Source: Rhizobium rosettiformans W3 (GTDB lineage: Bacteria > Pseudomonadota > Alphaproteobacteria > Rhizobiales > Rhizobiaceae). Taken from it: a stretch of DNA of 64,000 bases. Shown in pieces: positions 8,851 through 17,264 of the stretch. The DNA lies in the NCBI RefSeq assembly GCF_004912135.1, contig NZ_STGU01000009.1, positions 124,001 to 188,000 on the forward strand, written 5' to 3'. Position numbers and translations under genes: made by a program. Under the pieces are notes generated by a model, which did not search any database, was not told where the DNA came from, and saw only the letters and a list, made by a program, of their open reading frames with translations. Each line of letters begins with the position of its first letter. The first letter of the stretch is position 1.

Positions 8851-9558
8851 ATGTCCAATCGCCCTGTCTCTGTGATCGGCTTCGATGCCGATGACACGCT
8901 CTGGCAGAACGAGCAGTATTACAAGCTGACGGAAAGCCATTTCCGCAGCCTGCTCGCCGACTATGCCGAAGGAGATCACGTCTCGGACCGTCTGCTGGAG
9001 GCGGAGAAGCGCAACCTCGCCCATTACGGCTTCGGCATCAAAGGTTTTACCCTCTCGATGATCGAGACGGCGCTCGAGATCACCGAGGGGCGAGCCCCCT
9101 CCTCCGTCATCAGCGAGATCCTGGCGATCGGTCGCGACCTCCTGAGTCACCCGGTCGAATGCCTGCCGCATGCCCGCGATGCGCTCGACGCATTGGCCGG
9201 CAAGTATTTCCTCGTTCTGATCACCAAGGGCGACCTGTTCGATCAGGAGCGGAAACTCGCGCAATCTGGCCTTGGCGATTATTTCGATGCGGTCGAGATC
9301 GTCTCCGACAAGACCGCCACCACCTATCGGCGGATCTTCGGGAAACATGGCGAGGGACCGGAGCGGTCGATGATGATCGGCAACTCGCTGAAATCGGACA
9401 TCGTGCCGGCGATCGCTGCCGGCGCCTGGGGCGTGTTCGTCCCGCATGAGCTGACCTGGGTGCTCGAGCATGTCGAAAAGCCCGAAGAGGCACCGCGCTT
9501 CCGCGAGATACCCGATCTCGGTCATGTGCCGGATCTCGTCGCCAACCTTCAGCATTGA
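8851..9558 (+). CDS. HAD superfamily hydrolase
   Basis: A 235-aa predicted phosphatase or dehalogenase-like enzyme. Motif I is GFDADDTLW (residues about 9-17, nucleophile Asp and general acid Asp). Motif II is the Thr in VLITKGD. Motif III Lys falls near VSDKTATTY, and motif IV is MIGNSLKSDI. The helical cap between about residues 20 and 90 is typical of subfamily I. Substrate unknown. AGGAGG precedes the ATG. The next gene starts seven bases after its stop, so the two are probably one operon. Confidence 0.85.
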   Translation: MSNRPVSVIGFDADDTLWQNEQYYKLTESHFRSLLADYAEGDHVSDRLLEAEKRNLAHYGFGIKGFTLSMIETALEITEGRAPSSVISEILAIGRDLLSHPVECLPHARDALDALAGKYFLVLITKGDLFDQERKLAQSGLGDYFDAVEIVSDKTATTYRRIFGKHGEGPERSMMIGNSLKSDIVPAIAAGAWGVFVPHELTWVLEHVEKPEEAPRFREIPDLGHVPDLVANLQH

Positions 9559-9564
9559 GGCCCC

Positions 9565-10230
9565 ATGCGCTCCTTCGACGAAATCTATGCGCTCGCGGTT
9601 GCCCGCAAGGGTGAGGCCGGTGTGCTCGAGAGCCTTCAGCATCCGAAACCGAAGGCCGAGATCGCGGCCATGCCGGATGATCGCTTTCTGGCGCTGATGA
9701 CCAAATGCATCTTCCAGTCCGGCTTCAACTGGAAGGTCGTGGAGGCGATGTGGCCGGGCTTCGAGGCGGCCTTCGAGGGCTTCGATATCGGGCATTGCGC
9801 CATGCTGCATGACGAGGATTTTGCCCGGCTCGTCTCCGATACGCGCATCGTGCGGCATGGGCCGAAGATCAAGGCGGTGCAGGAAAACGCCGTGTTTCTG
9901 TCCGGGATCGCACGCGACCATGGCTCGGCCGGCGCCTTCTTTGCCGGCTGGCCGACCGAGAATTACGTCGGGCTACTCGACCTCTTGCAGAAGAAGGGTT
10001 CGCGGCTCGGTGGCAATACGGGCCAATACTTCCTGCGCTTTGCCGGGATCGACAGCTTCATCCTGTCGCAAAGCGTGGTGAACCGGCTGATTGCGGAGGG
10101 CGTCGTCGACAAGGCGCCGACATCGGCGAAGGACAAGGCGGCCGTTCAGGCGGCGTTCACTGCATGGCGTGCGCAATCCGGGCGGTCGCTGACCGAGATC
10201 AGCCGGATCCTCGCCGTCAGCATCGACTGA
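9565..10230 (+). CDS. DNA-3-methyladenine glycosylase I-like protein (Tag paralogue)
   Basis: A 221-aa protein of the HhH-GPD/Tag-like group that would excise alkylated bases. The helical core (MPDDRFLALMTKCIFQSGFNWKVVEAMWP, in two parts) matches the substrate-pocket region of Tag, and RIVRHGPKIKAVQENA matches its helix-hairpin-helix neighbourhood. It lacks the Cys/His zinc-snap residues seen in the tag gene convergent with it at 10234. This points to a divergent paralogue whose substrate may differ. Length and frame are intact. Confidence 0.75.
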   Translation: MRSFDEIYALAVARKGEAGVLESLQHPKPKAEIAAMPDDRFLALMTKCIFQSGFNWKVVEAMWPGFEAAFEGFDIGHCAMLHDEDFARLVSDTRIVRHGPKIKAVQENAVFLSGIARDHGSAGAFFAGWPTENYVGLLDLLQKKGSRLGGNTGQYFLRFAGIDSFILSQSVVNRLIAEGVVDKAPTSAKDKAAVQAAFTAWRAQSGRSLTEISRILAVSID

Positions 10231-10233
10231 CGG

Positions 10234-10869
10234 TCAGGGGCGCACGAGCCGGGATCGCAGTTCCTCGGTCGGCGCGCGGCAGCAGCAGCCTTCGATGTGG
10301 TCGTTGACGAGGCCCATGGCCTGCATGAAGGCGTAGACCGTGGTCGGGCCGACAAAGGTCCAGCCGCGCTTCTTCAGGTCCTTCGACAGACGGATCGAGG
10401 TGGGCGATGTCGGATTGGCCTTCAGTGTCACATAATCCATGCGCGGCGGACGTTCGGAAGCGTCCGGCTCGTAACTCCAGAAGTAACGCGAGAGCGAGCC
10501 GAACTCGGCCTGCATGTCCACCGCCCGGCGGGCGTTGTTGATGGTCGAGACGATCTTGCCACGGTGGCGGATGATGCCGGCATCGGCAAGGCATCGGGCG
10601 ATCTCTTCATCACCGAAGCGGGCGACCTGATGGAAATCGAAGCCGGCAAAGGCCGCGCGAAAGTTCTCGCGCTTCCTCAGGATCGTCAGCCAGGACAAGC
10701 CGGACTGAAAACCTTCAAGGCAGATCTTCTCGAACAGCCTGATGTCATCCGTGACGGGCCGGCCCCATTCCTCGTCATGATAGCGGCGGTAGTCTTCGAG
10801 GCCGCCATGCCAGAAACAGCGGTCGAGACCGTCCTCTCCACGGATCAGGCCTTCGGCTGTCGTCTCCAT
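10234..10869 (-). CDS. tag: DNA-3-methyladenine glycosylase I
   Basis: Removes 3-methyladenine from alkylated DNA, starting base excision repair. The 211-aa protein has the N-terminal CFWHGG and the C-terminal HIEGCCCR, which supply the Cys/His zinc snap. It also has YRRYHDEEWGRPV, the helical core EKICLEGFQSGLSWLTILRKRENFR (given in halves by position 46-70), and GPTTVYAFMQAMGLVNDH. It is convergent with its paralogue; the two stops are only three bases apart (10230/10234). Confidence 0.93.
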   Translation of the reverse strand: METTAEGLIRGEDGLDRCFWHGGLEDYRRYHDEEWGRPVTDDIRLFEKICLEGFQSGLSWLTILRKRENFRAAFAGFDFHQVARFGDEEIARCLADAGIIRHRGKIVSTINNARRAVDMQAEFGSLSRYFWSYEPDASERPPRMDYVTLKANPTSPTSIRLSKDLKKRGWTFVGPTTVYAFMQAMGLVNDHIEGCCCRAPTEELRSRLVRP

Positions 10870-11074
10870 GCGATTCCCCCCCGCTGCGGTGAAGCGTTTA
10901 CCATTTGTTCACGATTTTTCCAAACCGGTCGCTAACCCTTCCGAAAGGTTTACGGCGTCGATCGCATTTTCACGACCAGGTCTTTACCAATTGGCGGGTC
11001 GCGCTCTGGCAGGTTTAACGCGAGTTGGTGGCAGTGCGTGCCGCCGCATCCGGTCCCACGTAGCGAGTTGTCCG

Positions 11075-11890
11075 ATGTCGAAAACCTCACTGCTTCTGGC
11101 CATGCTGGCCAGCCTGTCGATTGCCCTGCCCGTCCATGCCAGTGACCGTTACCGCAGCCGCCCGCCTGTCATGGTGAGCCCGGACCTGCAGGCGTCCTGG
11201 GTGCTGCAGCTCGGCGGCGTTCCGGCACAGACGCGCGGCTATGCGGCGCCGCAACGCCTGCGCCAGGCGGTACCGGCAGGCCGCCAGCGTATCGTCCAGC
11301 AGCCGCAGCAGGTGCTTCGCCAGCAGCCGGTGCAGCAGCGTCGCGTGGTCCAGCAGCGGCGCGTGCTCTTCCCGCAGCAGCCGGCAGCCCAGCCGGTGGC
11401 GATGCGACCCGACAAGCCCGTTCGCACCCAGATCGAGCCGCAGTTCCTGCCGCAGATGGTGCAGTATCAGACCGAGCAAAAGCCCGGCACGATCGTCATC
11501 GACACGCGCGAGCGGTTTCTCTATCTCGTGATGGCAGACGGCATGGCCAAGCGTTATGGGGTGGGCGTCGGCAAGCCGGGCTTCGAATGGGCCGGCACAC
11601 ACAAGGTGACCGCCAAGCGCGAATGGCCGGATTGGCGCCCGCCGCAGGAGATGATCGCGCGCGAGGCGGCCAAGGGCCATTTCCTGCCCGCGCATATGCC
11701 CGGCGGCCCGGAAAATCCGCTTGGTGCCCGTGCGCTCTACCTCGGTTCGACGCTCTACCGCATTCATGGCACCAACGCGCCCTGGTCGATCGGCAGCGGC
11801 GTATCTTCCGGCTGCATCCGCATGCGCAACGAAGACGTCACCGACCTCTATGAGCGGGTGAAGGTCGGCACCAAGGTGATTGTGATCTAA
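11075..11890 (+). CDS. L,D-transpeptidase (ErfK/YbiS/YcfS/YnhG family)
   Basis: A 271-aa periplasmic enzyme expected to form 3-3 peptidoglycan cross-links or attach proteins to peptidoglycan. A signal peptide covers residues 1-22. It is followed by a Gln/Arg/Val/Pro-rich linker (about 60-120) that is probably extended. The YkuD catalytic domain begins near KPGTIVIDTRERFLYLVMADG and ends with HGTNAPWSIG and SSGCIRM, which carries the catalytic Cys. The ATG at 11075 gives a proper signal peptide; longer in-frame starts do not. A second, shorter family member follows 91 bp downstream. Confidence 0.9.
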   Translation: MSKTSLLLAMLASLSIALPVHASDRYRSRPPVMVSPDLQASWVLQLGGVPAQTRGYAAPQRLRQAVPAGRQRIVQQPQQVLRQQPVQQRRVVQQRRVLFPQQPAAQPVAMRPDKPVRTQIEPQFLPQMVQYQTEQKPGTIVIDTRERFLYLVMADGMAKRYGVGVGKPGFEWAGTHKVTAKREWPDWRPPQEMIAREAAKGHFLPAHMPGGPENPLGARALYLGSTLYRIHGTNAPWSIGSGVSSGCIRMRNEDVTDLYERVKVGTKVIVI

Positions 11891-11981
11891 GGCACTCAAC
11901 AGATCACAATCGTTGGATTAACCCTTGCTTTGCAAAAGGAAGGAGCTAGGCTCTGAGCCCTGCAAATTCAGGGGACAGAAT

Positions 11982-12668
11982 ATGCTCAAGACCATCACGA
12001 AGAGCGTCACCGCGGCCATGCTGGCGGTGACCTTTGCCATGCCGCTGCCGGCGTCTGCCATCAGCCTCAATCGCATTCAGACGACCAGTGACGTGACGCT
12101 TGTTGCGCAGCAGCGCAAGGAAGTGCCGGAGAAGTTCAAGCGCAAGGTCGTGCGCCTGACGACGGACGAAAAGCCGGGCACGATCATCATCGATACGAAC
12201 AACAAGTTTCTCTACTATGTCGAGGGCAACAACCGCGCGACGCGCTACGGCGTCGGCGTCGGTCGGGAAGGCTTCGGCTGGTCGGGCGTGGTGAAGATCG
12301 GCCGCAAGGCGGAATGGCCGGAATGGCGTCCGCCGGCAGAGATGCGCCGCCGCGAAGCCGCCAAGGGCCATATCCTGCCGGTGGTGCAGGAAGGTGGACC
12401 GGACAATCCGCTCGGCGCCCGCGCCATGTATCTCTACAAGGGCGGCCGCGACACGATCTTCCGCATCCATGGCACCAACCAACCCTGGACGATCGGCCTC
12501 AACATGTCGTCCGGCTGCATCCGCATGATGAACAAGGATGTCGAGCATCTGTATGATCGCGCCGATATCGGCTCCAAGGTCATCGTGATCGGCCCGGGCA
12601 ACCGTCAGGGCGATGTGTCCTTCGACGACAAGGGCGTCGACATCCTGCGCACGATTTTTGGCGGCTGA
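11982..12668 (+). CDS. L,D-transpeptidase, second tandem copy
   Basis: A 228-aa relative of the preceding gene with a signal peptide (residues 1-23) and the same YkuD domain: KPGTIIIDTNNKFLYYVEG, EWPEWRPPAEM, HGTNQPWTIG and the catalytic SSGCIRMMNKDV. It lacks the long Gln/Pro linker of its neighbour. The ATG at 11982 follows GGGGACAGA and starts the signal peptide cleanly. The pair looks like an ancient tandem duplication. Rhizobiales cell walls are rich in L,D cross-links, so several copies are normal. Confidence 0.9.
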   Translation: MLKTITKSVTAAMLAVTFAMPLPASAISLNRIQTTSDVTLVAQQRKEVPEKFKRKVVRLTTDEKPGTIIIDTNNKFLYYVEGNNRATRYGVGVGREGFGWSGVVKIGRKAEWPEWRPPAEMRRREAAKGHILPVVQEGGPDNPLGARAMYLYKGGRDTIFRIHGTNQPWTIGLNMSSGCIRMMNKDVEHLYDRADIGSKVIVIGPGNRQGDVSFDDKGVDILRTIFGG

Positions 12669-12695
12669 GGCTGCCTATATCCTGGTTTCCTATAG

Positions 12696-12725
12696 ACGGC
12701 CGCGTTGAGAAAGCGCGGCCGTTTT
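12696..12725 (+). terminator. Rho-independent terminator
   Basis: A perfect 9-bp stem ACGGCCGCG/CGCGGCCGT (12696-12704, 12714-12722) is followed by TTTT. It ends the L,D-transpeptidase transcript. Confidence 0.75.
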
Positions 12726-12823
12726 GCGTGTCATGATATTGTTGTCTCGACGGTGCAGTCTCCGCACAGGTCGGGGCTCGGGGGCCCCGCGTCTGACACG
12801 CTTTGTTTTCTCGGGGACTGTTG

Positions 12824-13486
12824 ATGATCAATCGCTCGCTTGCGCTCGCCCTTGCCGGTGCGTGCCTCACCACGCTCGCCACCTTGCCGGCACAGGCCGA
12901 AATGGGTGTCTCCGTTTATGGCGGCTTCCAGACCGCGCCGCACAGCGACATCGAGGTATCGGACGCACCGGATTTCCGCGCAGGCTGGGAAGGCAAGTCC
13001 TTCGAGATGCCGCCCTATTACGGTGTCCGCGGCACATGGTGGATGGACAATCTTGGTCAGCCCAATGTCGGCCTGTCCCTCGATTTCAGCCATGCCAAGG
13101 TCTATGCAGACAGCAAGACGCTCGACGCGTCCGGCTGGTCGGCTTTCGAATTCTCAGACGGCATCAACCTGCTGACATTGAATGCGCTCTATCGCATGCC
13201 GATCGAAGGCACGAAATTCGTGCCTTATGTCGGGGCCGGTGCCGGCATCAACATTCCGCATGTCGAGGTCACGCGTGGCTCGGGCCGGACCTTCGAATAC
13301 CAGCTGGGTGGTGCGACCGTGCAGGCGCAAGCGGGCGTGGCCTACGACTTCACCAAGAACTGGTCGGCCTTCGTCGAATACAAGGGCAATTATTCCTGGG
13401 TCGACGTGGATATCGATTCCGGCGCGTCTTTGAAGACCAATATCCTGACCAATGCGGTCAATGTCGGCGTCAGCTACCGGTTCTGA
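12824..13486 (+). CDS. Outer-membrane beta-barrel protein, possibly LpxQ-like
   Basis: A 220-aa protein with a signal peptide (residues 1-25, cleavage near AQA-EM). Alternating amphipathic strands follow, and it ends in VNVGVSYRF, the terminal-aromatic signature of outer-membrane barrels. About eight strands can be counted. YGGFQTAPHSDIEVS near the N-terminus resembles proteins annotated in rhizobia as lipid A oxidase (LpxQ). I cannot confirm this without alignment, so the enzyme role is tentative. The ATG at 12824 is chosen over one at 12803 for its better signal peptide. Confidence 0.7.
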   Translation: MINRSLALALAGACLTTLATLPAQAEMGVSVYGGFQTAPHSDIEVSDAPDFRAGWEGKSFEMPPYYGVRGTWWMDNLGQPNVGLSLDFSHAKVYADSKTLDASGWSAFEFSDGINLLTLNALYRMPIEGTKFVPYVGAGAGINIPHVEVTRGSGRTFEYQLGGATVQAQAGVAYDFTKNWSAFVEYKGNYSWVDVDIDSGASLKTNILTNAVNVGVSYRF

Positions 13487-13489
13487 GGT

Positions 13490-13966
13490 TCAGCGTCGCT
13501 TGATATCGCAGAAGATGGCGGCGCTGTGGGAGACGAGGACATCCGCGCCAACCGTGCTGCCGCCTTTGAGCTTCTCGACCTTCAGCTCATAGTCCCCGTT
13601 GAAGCGGGTCGCCGTGGCGTCGCTGCGTTCCGTCCGCATGGACATGGTGACGCGATAGACCGGCTGGTTGGGTGGCGTGAAGGTCTGGATGCTGAAACGC
13701 AGGTCGCGTCCGTCGATCCAGTACTGGCGCAGCATCTCCGAATTGATCTGGAAACGCCGGAATTCACGTGGCGCGGCAGGATCCTTGACACCGGCCATGC
13801 CGCGGAAATGCACGAGCTTTTCCTGGTCCCTGCTGCTGAAGCCGCTTTCGAGCGACATGTCGACAGCCTTGTCGGAGCTGGCGCAGTAGATGCGCTCGGC
13901 CGCCTGTGCCTGCACGGCAAGCGGACAGAGAAACAGCAATGCGACGACCACGATTTTCTTCGCCAT
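13490..13966 (-). CDS. Exported hypothetical protein
   Basis: A 158-aa protein with a signal peptide (residues 1-22, cleavage after AQAAE). Two cysteines lie in the mature part, RIYCASSDK near its start and AIFCDIKRR at its very end, and could form a disulfide closing the fold. The rest is strand-rich with no known catalytic motif. Family not recognised. The ATG at 13966 is preferred because the upstream 36 residues of the open frame would bury the signal peptide. It is convergent with the outer-membrane gene, three bases apart. Confidence 0.65.
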   Translation of the reverse strand: MAKKIVVVALLFLCPLAVQAQAAERIYCASSDKAVDMSLESGFSSRDQEKLVHFRGMAGVKDPAAPREFRRFQINSEMLRQYWIDGRDLRFSIQTFTPPNQPVYRVTMSMRTERSDATATRFNGDYELKVEKLKGGSTVGADVLVSHSAAIFCDIKRR

Positions 13967-14027
13967 GACGGCCTCCCGGGATGCTCCATCCTGGGACAAG
14001 CGTAAAAGCAATCGCTTAACAATTCGC

Positions 14028-15341
14028 TCAGGCTGCGGGGCGTCGATCGAGCGATTTGGGGCGCTCACCGCCATAGGCCCAGTTCAAGAGCTCGACCGTA
14101 TGGACGACGGGTATGCCGGTGGCAGAACCGATCTGGGTCATGCAGCCGATATTGCCGGCGGCGATGATGTCGGGTCTCGTCGATTCGATGTTCTTCACCT
14201 TGCGCGCCTTCAGCCTGGCAGAAATCTCGGGCTGCATGATGTTGTAGGTGCCGGCGGAGCCGCAGCAGAGATGGCCTTCGGGCGGGTCCTTGACCGTGAA
14301 GCCGGCCGACTTCAGGAGCAGTTTCGGCGCCATGGTCACCTTCTGGCCGTGCTGCAGGGAGCAGGCGGAGTGATAGGCGACGGTCAGACCCTTTCCTTCC
14401 GCGATCGGCAGATCGAGGGTCGAGAGATATTCGGTGACATCCTTGGCGAGCGCCGAAACGCGCGCGGCCTTTTCGGCATAAGCGGGATCGAGGCGCAGCA
14501 TGTGTCCGTAGTCCTTGATCGTGGTGCCGCAGCCCGAGGTCGTGACGATGATCGCGTCCAGACCGCCCGCTTCGATGGCACGGGTCCAGACATCGACGTT
14601 GCGCCGCGCGCTGTCGAGGGCCTGCTCTTCGCGGCACATGTGGTGGACGAGCGCGCCGCAGCAGCCTTCGCCCTGGGGCACGACGACTTCGACGCCCAAG
14701 CGGTTGAGCAGCGAGATCGCCGCTTCGTTGATGCCGGGATCGAGGACGGGCTGGGCGCAGCCGGTGAGGATCGCGACACGGCCACGGCGGGTGGCCGCGG
14801 CGGCATGGGTCGCAGGCTTTGCAAAGTCGGAAGGTGGCGCGACCTTGGAGGGCGCGAGCCGCAGCATCGCGGCCATGGGCTTGAGGGCCCTCACCTGATC
14901 AAACAGACCGGCAAAGGGGCGACCAAGGGCAGCAAGCTTCAGGGCCAGTCGGAAGCGGCCGGGATAAGGCAGAACCATGGCCAGCATGTTGCGGGTCAGC
15001 CGGTTCATCAGCGGGCGGCGATAGGTTTTTTCGATATGGATGCGGGCGTGATCGACCAGATGCATGTAGTCGACGCCCGAAGGGCAGGTCGTGGTGCAGG
15101 CGAGACAGGAGAGACAGCGGTCGATATGGGTGACGATCTGGTCATCCGCCGGGCGGCCGTTTTCCAGCATGTCCTTGATCAGGTAGATGCGGCCGCGCGG
15201 GCTGTCGAGCTCGTTGCCGAGCGTCACATAGGTGGGACAGGTGGCGGTGCAGAAGCCGCAATGCACGCATTTGCGCAGGATGCTCTCGGCTTCCGCGACA
15301 TGGGGATCGGCGAGCTGCTCGGCGGTGAAATTGGTCTGCAC
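14028..15341 (-). CDS. glcF: Glycolate oxidase iron-sulfur subunit
   Basis: The electron-transfer subunit of glycolate oxidase (GlcDEF), which oxidises glycolate to glyoxylate at the membrane. The 437-aa protein carries two 4Fe-4S motifs near the N-terminus: CVHCGFCTATCP (about 25-36) and CLSCLACTTTCP (about 76-87). Two CCG domains follow, with GCCGALVHH and LCCGSAGTYN. Gene order is glcD-glcE-DUF4870-glcF on the minus strand, so a small membrane gene separates it from glcE. Confidence 0.93.
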   Translation of the reverse strand: MQTNFTAEQLADPHVAEAESILRKCVHCGFCTATCPTYVTLGNELDSPRGRIYLIKDMLENGRPADDQIVTHIDRCLSCLACTTTCPSGVDYMHLVDHARIHIEKTYRRPLMNRLTRNMLAMVLPYPGRFRLALKLAALGRPFAGLFDQVRALKPMAAMLRLAPSKVAPPSDFAKPATHAAAATRRGRVAILTGCAQPVLDPGINEAAISLLNRLGVEVVVPQGEGCCGALVHHMCREEQALDSARRNVDVWTRAIEAGGLDAIIVTTSGCGTTIKDYGHMLRLDPAYAEKAARVSALAKDVTEYLSTLDLPIAEGKGLTVAYHSACSLQHGQKVTMAPKLLLKSAGFTVKDPPEGHLCCGSAGTYNIMQPEISARLKARKVKNIESTRPDIIAAGNIGCMTQIGSATGIPVVHTVELLNWAYGGERPKSLDRRPAA

Positions 15342-15391
15342 GCGTTTCCTCCAGAGAAGCGGCCGGCATGGCCGCTTCTTTCAACTTCATT

Positions 15392-15772
15392 TCAGATCCA
15401 CCAGCTGGTGGGACGGGCAATGGGTTCTCCCGCAGACGCCTTCTGCAGGCCGATGACGCAGCGGACGACGATCCAGATGGCAACGGCGAAGATCAGGATG
15501 ACACCGATGACGGCCACCATCAGTAGGCCGGCGATCAAGGCATAGAGCAGGCCGATCCAGAAGGTCCTGATGGCATAGGTATAGTGGGTGTCGACCCAAG
15601 GCTCGCCCTTGCCACGGTTCACATAGGCCATGATCAGCCCGACGATGCCGGTGAGGCCGACGACAAAGCTGACGAGATAGAGGCAATAGACCACCTGAAC
15701 ATTCAGGCGGCCGGGCGAGAACCAGCCTTCGCCTCCGGAGCCTGTTGGCGGCTGGTAATGGGGATCAGTCAT
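15392..15772 (-). CDS. DUF4870-like small membrane protein
   Basis: A 126-aa inner-membrane protein with three likely transmembrane helices (about 28-48, 69-85 and 85-105) and a Pro/Gly-rich cytoplasmic N-terminus. KGEPWVDTHYTYAIRTFWIGLLY matches DUF4870-type proteins in position and spacing. It lies between glcE (12 bp upstream) and glcF (50 bp downstream) and must be co-transcribed with them. No role in glycolate oxidation is known to me; it may be a passenger or help membrane placement of the complex. Confidence 0.75.
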   Translation of the reverse strand: MTDPHYQPPTGSGGEGWFSPGRLNVQVVYCLYLVSFVVGLTGIVGLIMAYVNRGKGEPWVDTHYTYAIRTFWIGLLYALIAGLLMVAVIGVILIFAVAIWIVVRCVIGLQKASAGEPIARPTSWWI

Positions 15773-15784
15773 GACAAAACTCCT

Positions 15785-16978
15785 TCACGTCATCAGGCCG
15801 GGATTGAAGATCCCGTGCGGGTCGAGTTTTGCCTTTAACCGGGCGGAAAGCAAAGCGACAGCCGGGGCCTGTGGCTCGAAGGCGGCGACTTCCGCGCGAA
15901 TCTGCGGCGCGGCCCTCAGAAGCGTGGCATGGCCGCCGCCAAGCGTGCGGATGCCATGGCGCAGAACCTCGGCCTCCGGATCGGCCTCGGCGCGCATCCA
16001 GACGAGCCCGCCCTGCCAATCATAATAGGCATCGATGCCTGCGCGGAGCCTCAGGCCTGCCACCAGTTTCCAGGCTTCGGACGGGGCCATGGAGACACGC
16101 CAGAGCGGACGCGCCGTGCCATCGGCATAAGGTACGACATCGCGGATTTCGCGCCAGAGGGTCTTCGATTGGTCAGCGTCGAGGCGACCGACAGGGCCGA
16201 AGCCTGCCATGGCCGCCGCCAGCTTTTCGGCGCGCACGGCAACGGAGGCCTCCAGGCCTTCCAGCCGCATGACCGTGGCGGCACCTTCGGGAAGGGATCC
16301 ACCGATGAAACGGCCGCGGACGCTTTCCGGCAGATGGGCGGCGCCTGAGACTTCGACGGAGAGCGACATGGCGGCGGCCAGCGCGTGCATCGCCTGCTCG
16401 TCCTCGAGGCTGGAGAGGACAAGAGTGGTCGAGGTCTTCGGCACCGGCAGGACCTTGAAGGTGACTTCGGTGAGGAAGCCGAGCGTGCCGTGGGAACCGG
16501 CGAGCAGCTTGACGAGATCGAGCCCCGTGACGTTCTTCATCACCTTGCCACCGGCCTTCACCACATCGCCTGCGCCATTGACGAAGCGCACACCGAGCAG
16601 ATGATCGCGGGCAGCCCCTGCCGTGAAGCGGCGGGGACCGGAACTGTTGACGGCGAAGAGGCCGCCGATGGTGGGCGTGCCCGAGGTGCCCATGGCGCCG
16701 CGATGGTCCATCGGCTCGAAGGCCATGCCCTGCCCGTTTGCGGCGAGAGCTGCCTCGATTTCGGCAACGGGCGTGCCGGCGCGGGCGGTGATGACCATTT
16801 CGGCGGGGTTGTATTCAACGATGCCGGTCAGCAACGAGGAGGAGAGCGTGGCCTCGGCGGTCACGGCATTGCCGAAGCCCGCACGGGTGCCGCCGCCGCG
16901 GATGTGCAGCGGGGTTTTCTTCCCGGCATGCCCGCGGATGAGCTCGGCGGCTTCGGTTTCGGTCACGGGGGTCAGCAT
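15785..16978 (-). CDS. glcE: Glycolate oxidase FAD-binding subunit
   Basis: A 397-aa second flavoprotein subunit of glycolate oxidase. It has a PCMH-type FAD-binding domain: TPLHIRGGGTRAG, GMAFEPMDHRG, TIGGLFAVNSSGPRRF (about 20-135) and GAARDHLLGVRFVNG. The C-terminal substrate-domain half is GlcE-like and ends in LDPHGIFNPGLM, the family's closing motif. Upstream lies a RIME repeat separating it from glcD, but no promoter or terminator is obvious between them. Confidence 0.9.
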   Translation of the reverse strand: MLTPVTETEAAELIRGHAGKKTPLHIRGGGTRAGFGNAVTAEATLSSSLLTGIVEYNPAEMVITARAGTPVAEIEAALAANGQGMAFEPMDHRGAMGTSGTPTIGGLFAVNSSGPRRFTAGAARDHLLGVRFVNGAGDVVKAGGKVMKNVTGLDLVKLLAGSHGTLGFLTEVTFKVLPVPKTSTTLVLSSLEDEQAMHALAAAMSLSVEVSGAAHLPESVRGRFIGGSLPEGAATVMRLEGLEASVAVRAEKLAAAMAGFGPVGRLDADQSKTLWREIRDVVPYADGTARPLWRVSMAPSEAWKLVAGLRLRAGIDAYYDWQGGLVWMRAEADPEAEVLRHGIRTLGGGHATLLRAAPQIRAEVAAFEPQAPAVALLSARLKAKLDPHGIFNPGLMT

Positions 16979-17029
16979 GGGGTGGCTTTCGCGGTTACGG
17001 CGGCTTGCAGATGCGCTGGCGCAAGCACG

Positions 17030-17236
17030 CCCCCCTCTGCCCTGCCGGGCATCTCCCCCACGAGGGGGGAGAGTGGATGGGGCTGCCGCTCTGCCCTTCG
17101 GGTCAGATCCGACACAGGCTCATGAGAAGGCGCAGAACGGCGAGAGGCTTCACCGGGCGAATGCTTGCCGCGCGCAGGGCGCAGGCGGGTTGCCGGTCTC
17201 CCCCCTTGTGGGGGAGACCGGCAGGACAGAGGGGGG
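17030..17236. repeat. RIME-type palindromic repeat, copy 3 (longer)
   Basis: It starts with CCCCCCTCTG and ends with ACAGAGGGGGG like the copies at 2741 and 4728, but the spacer between the inner palindromes is about 85 bp longer. It lies between glcD and glcE. The insertion makes it a mosaic variant of the same element. Confidence 0.7.
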
Positions 17237-17264
17237 TAAACCACAGAGAGAACCGACACGATCA

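Noticed and set aside
8134-9921. Minus-strand open frame of 595 codons
   Set aside because: It lies antisense across DUF305, HAD and glycosylase genes, has no domain and no ribosome site; a product of high GC in third positions.
13890-15545. Plus-strand open frame of 551 codons
   Set aside because: Antisense to glcF; no recognisable domain.
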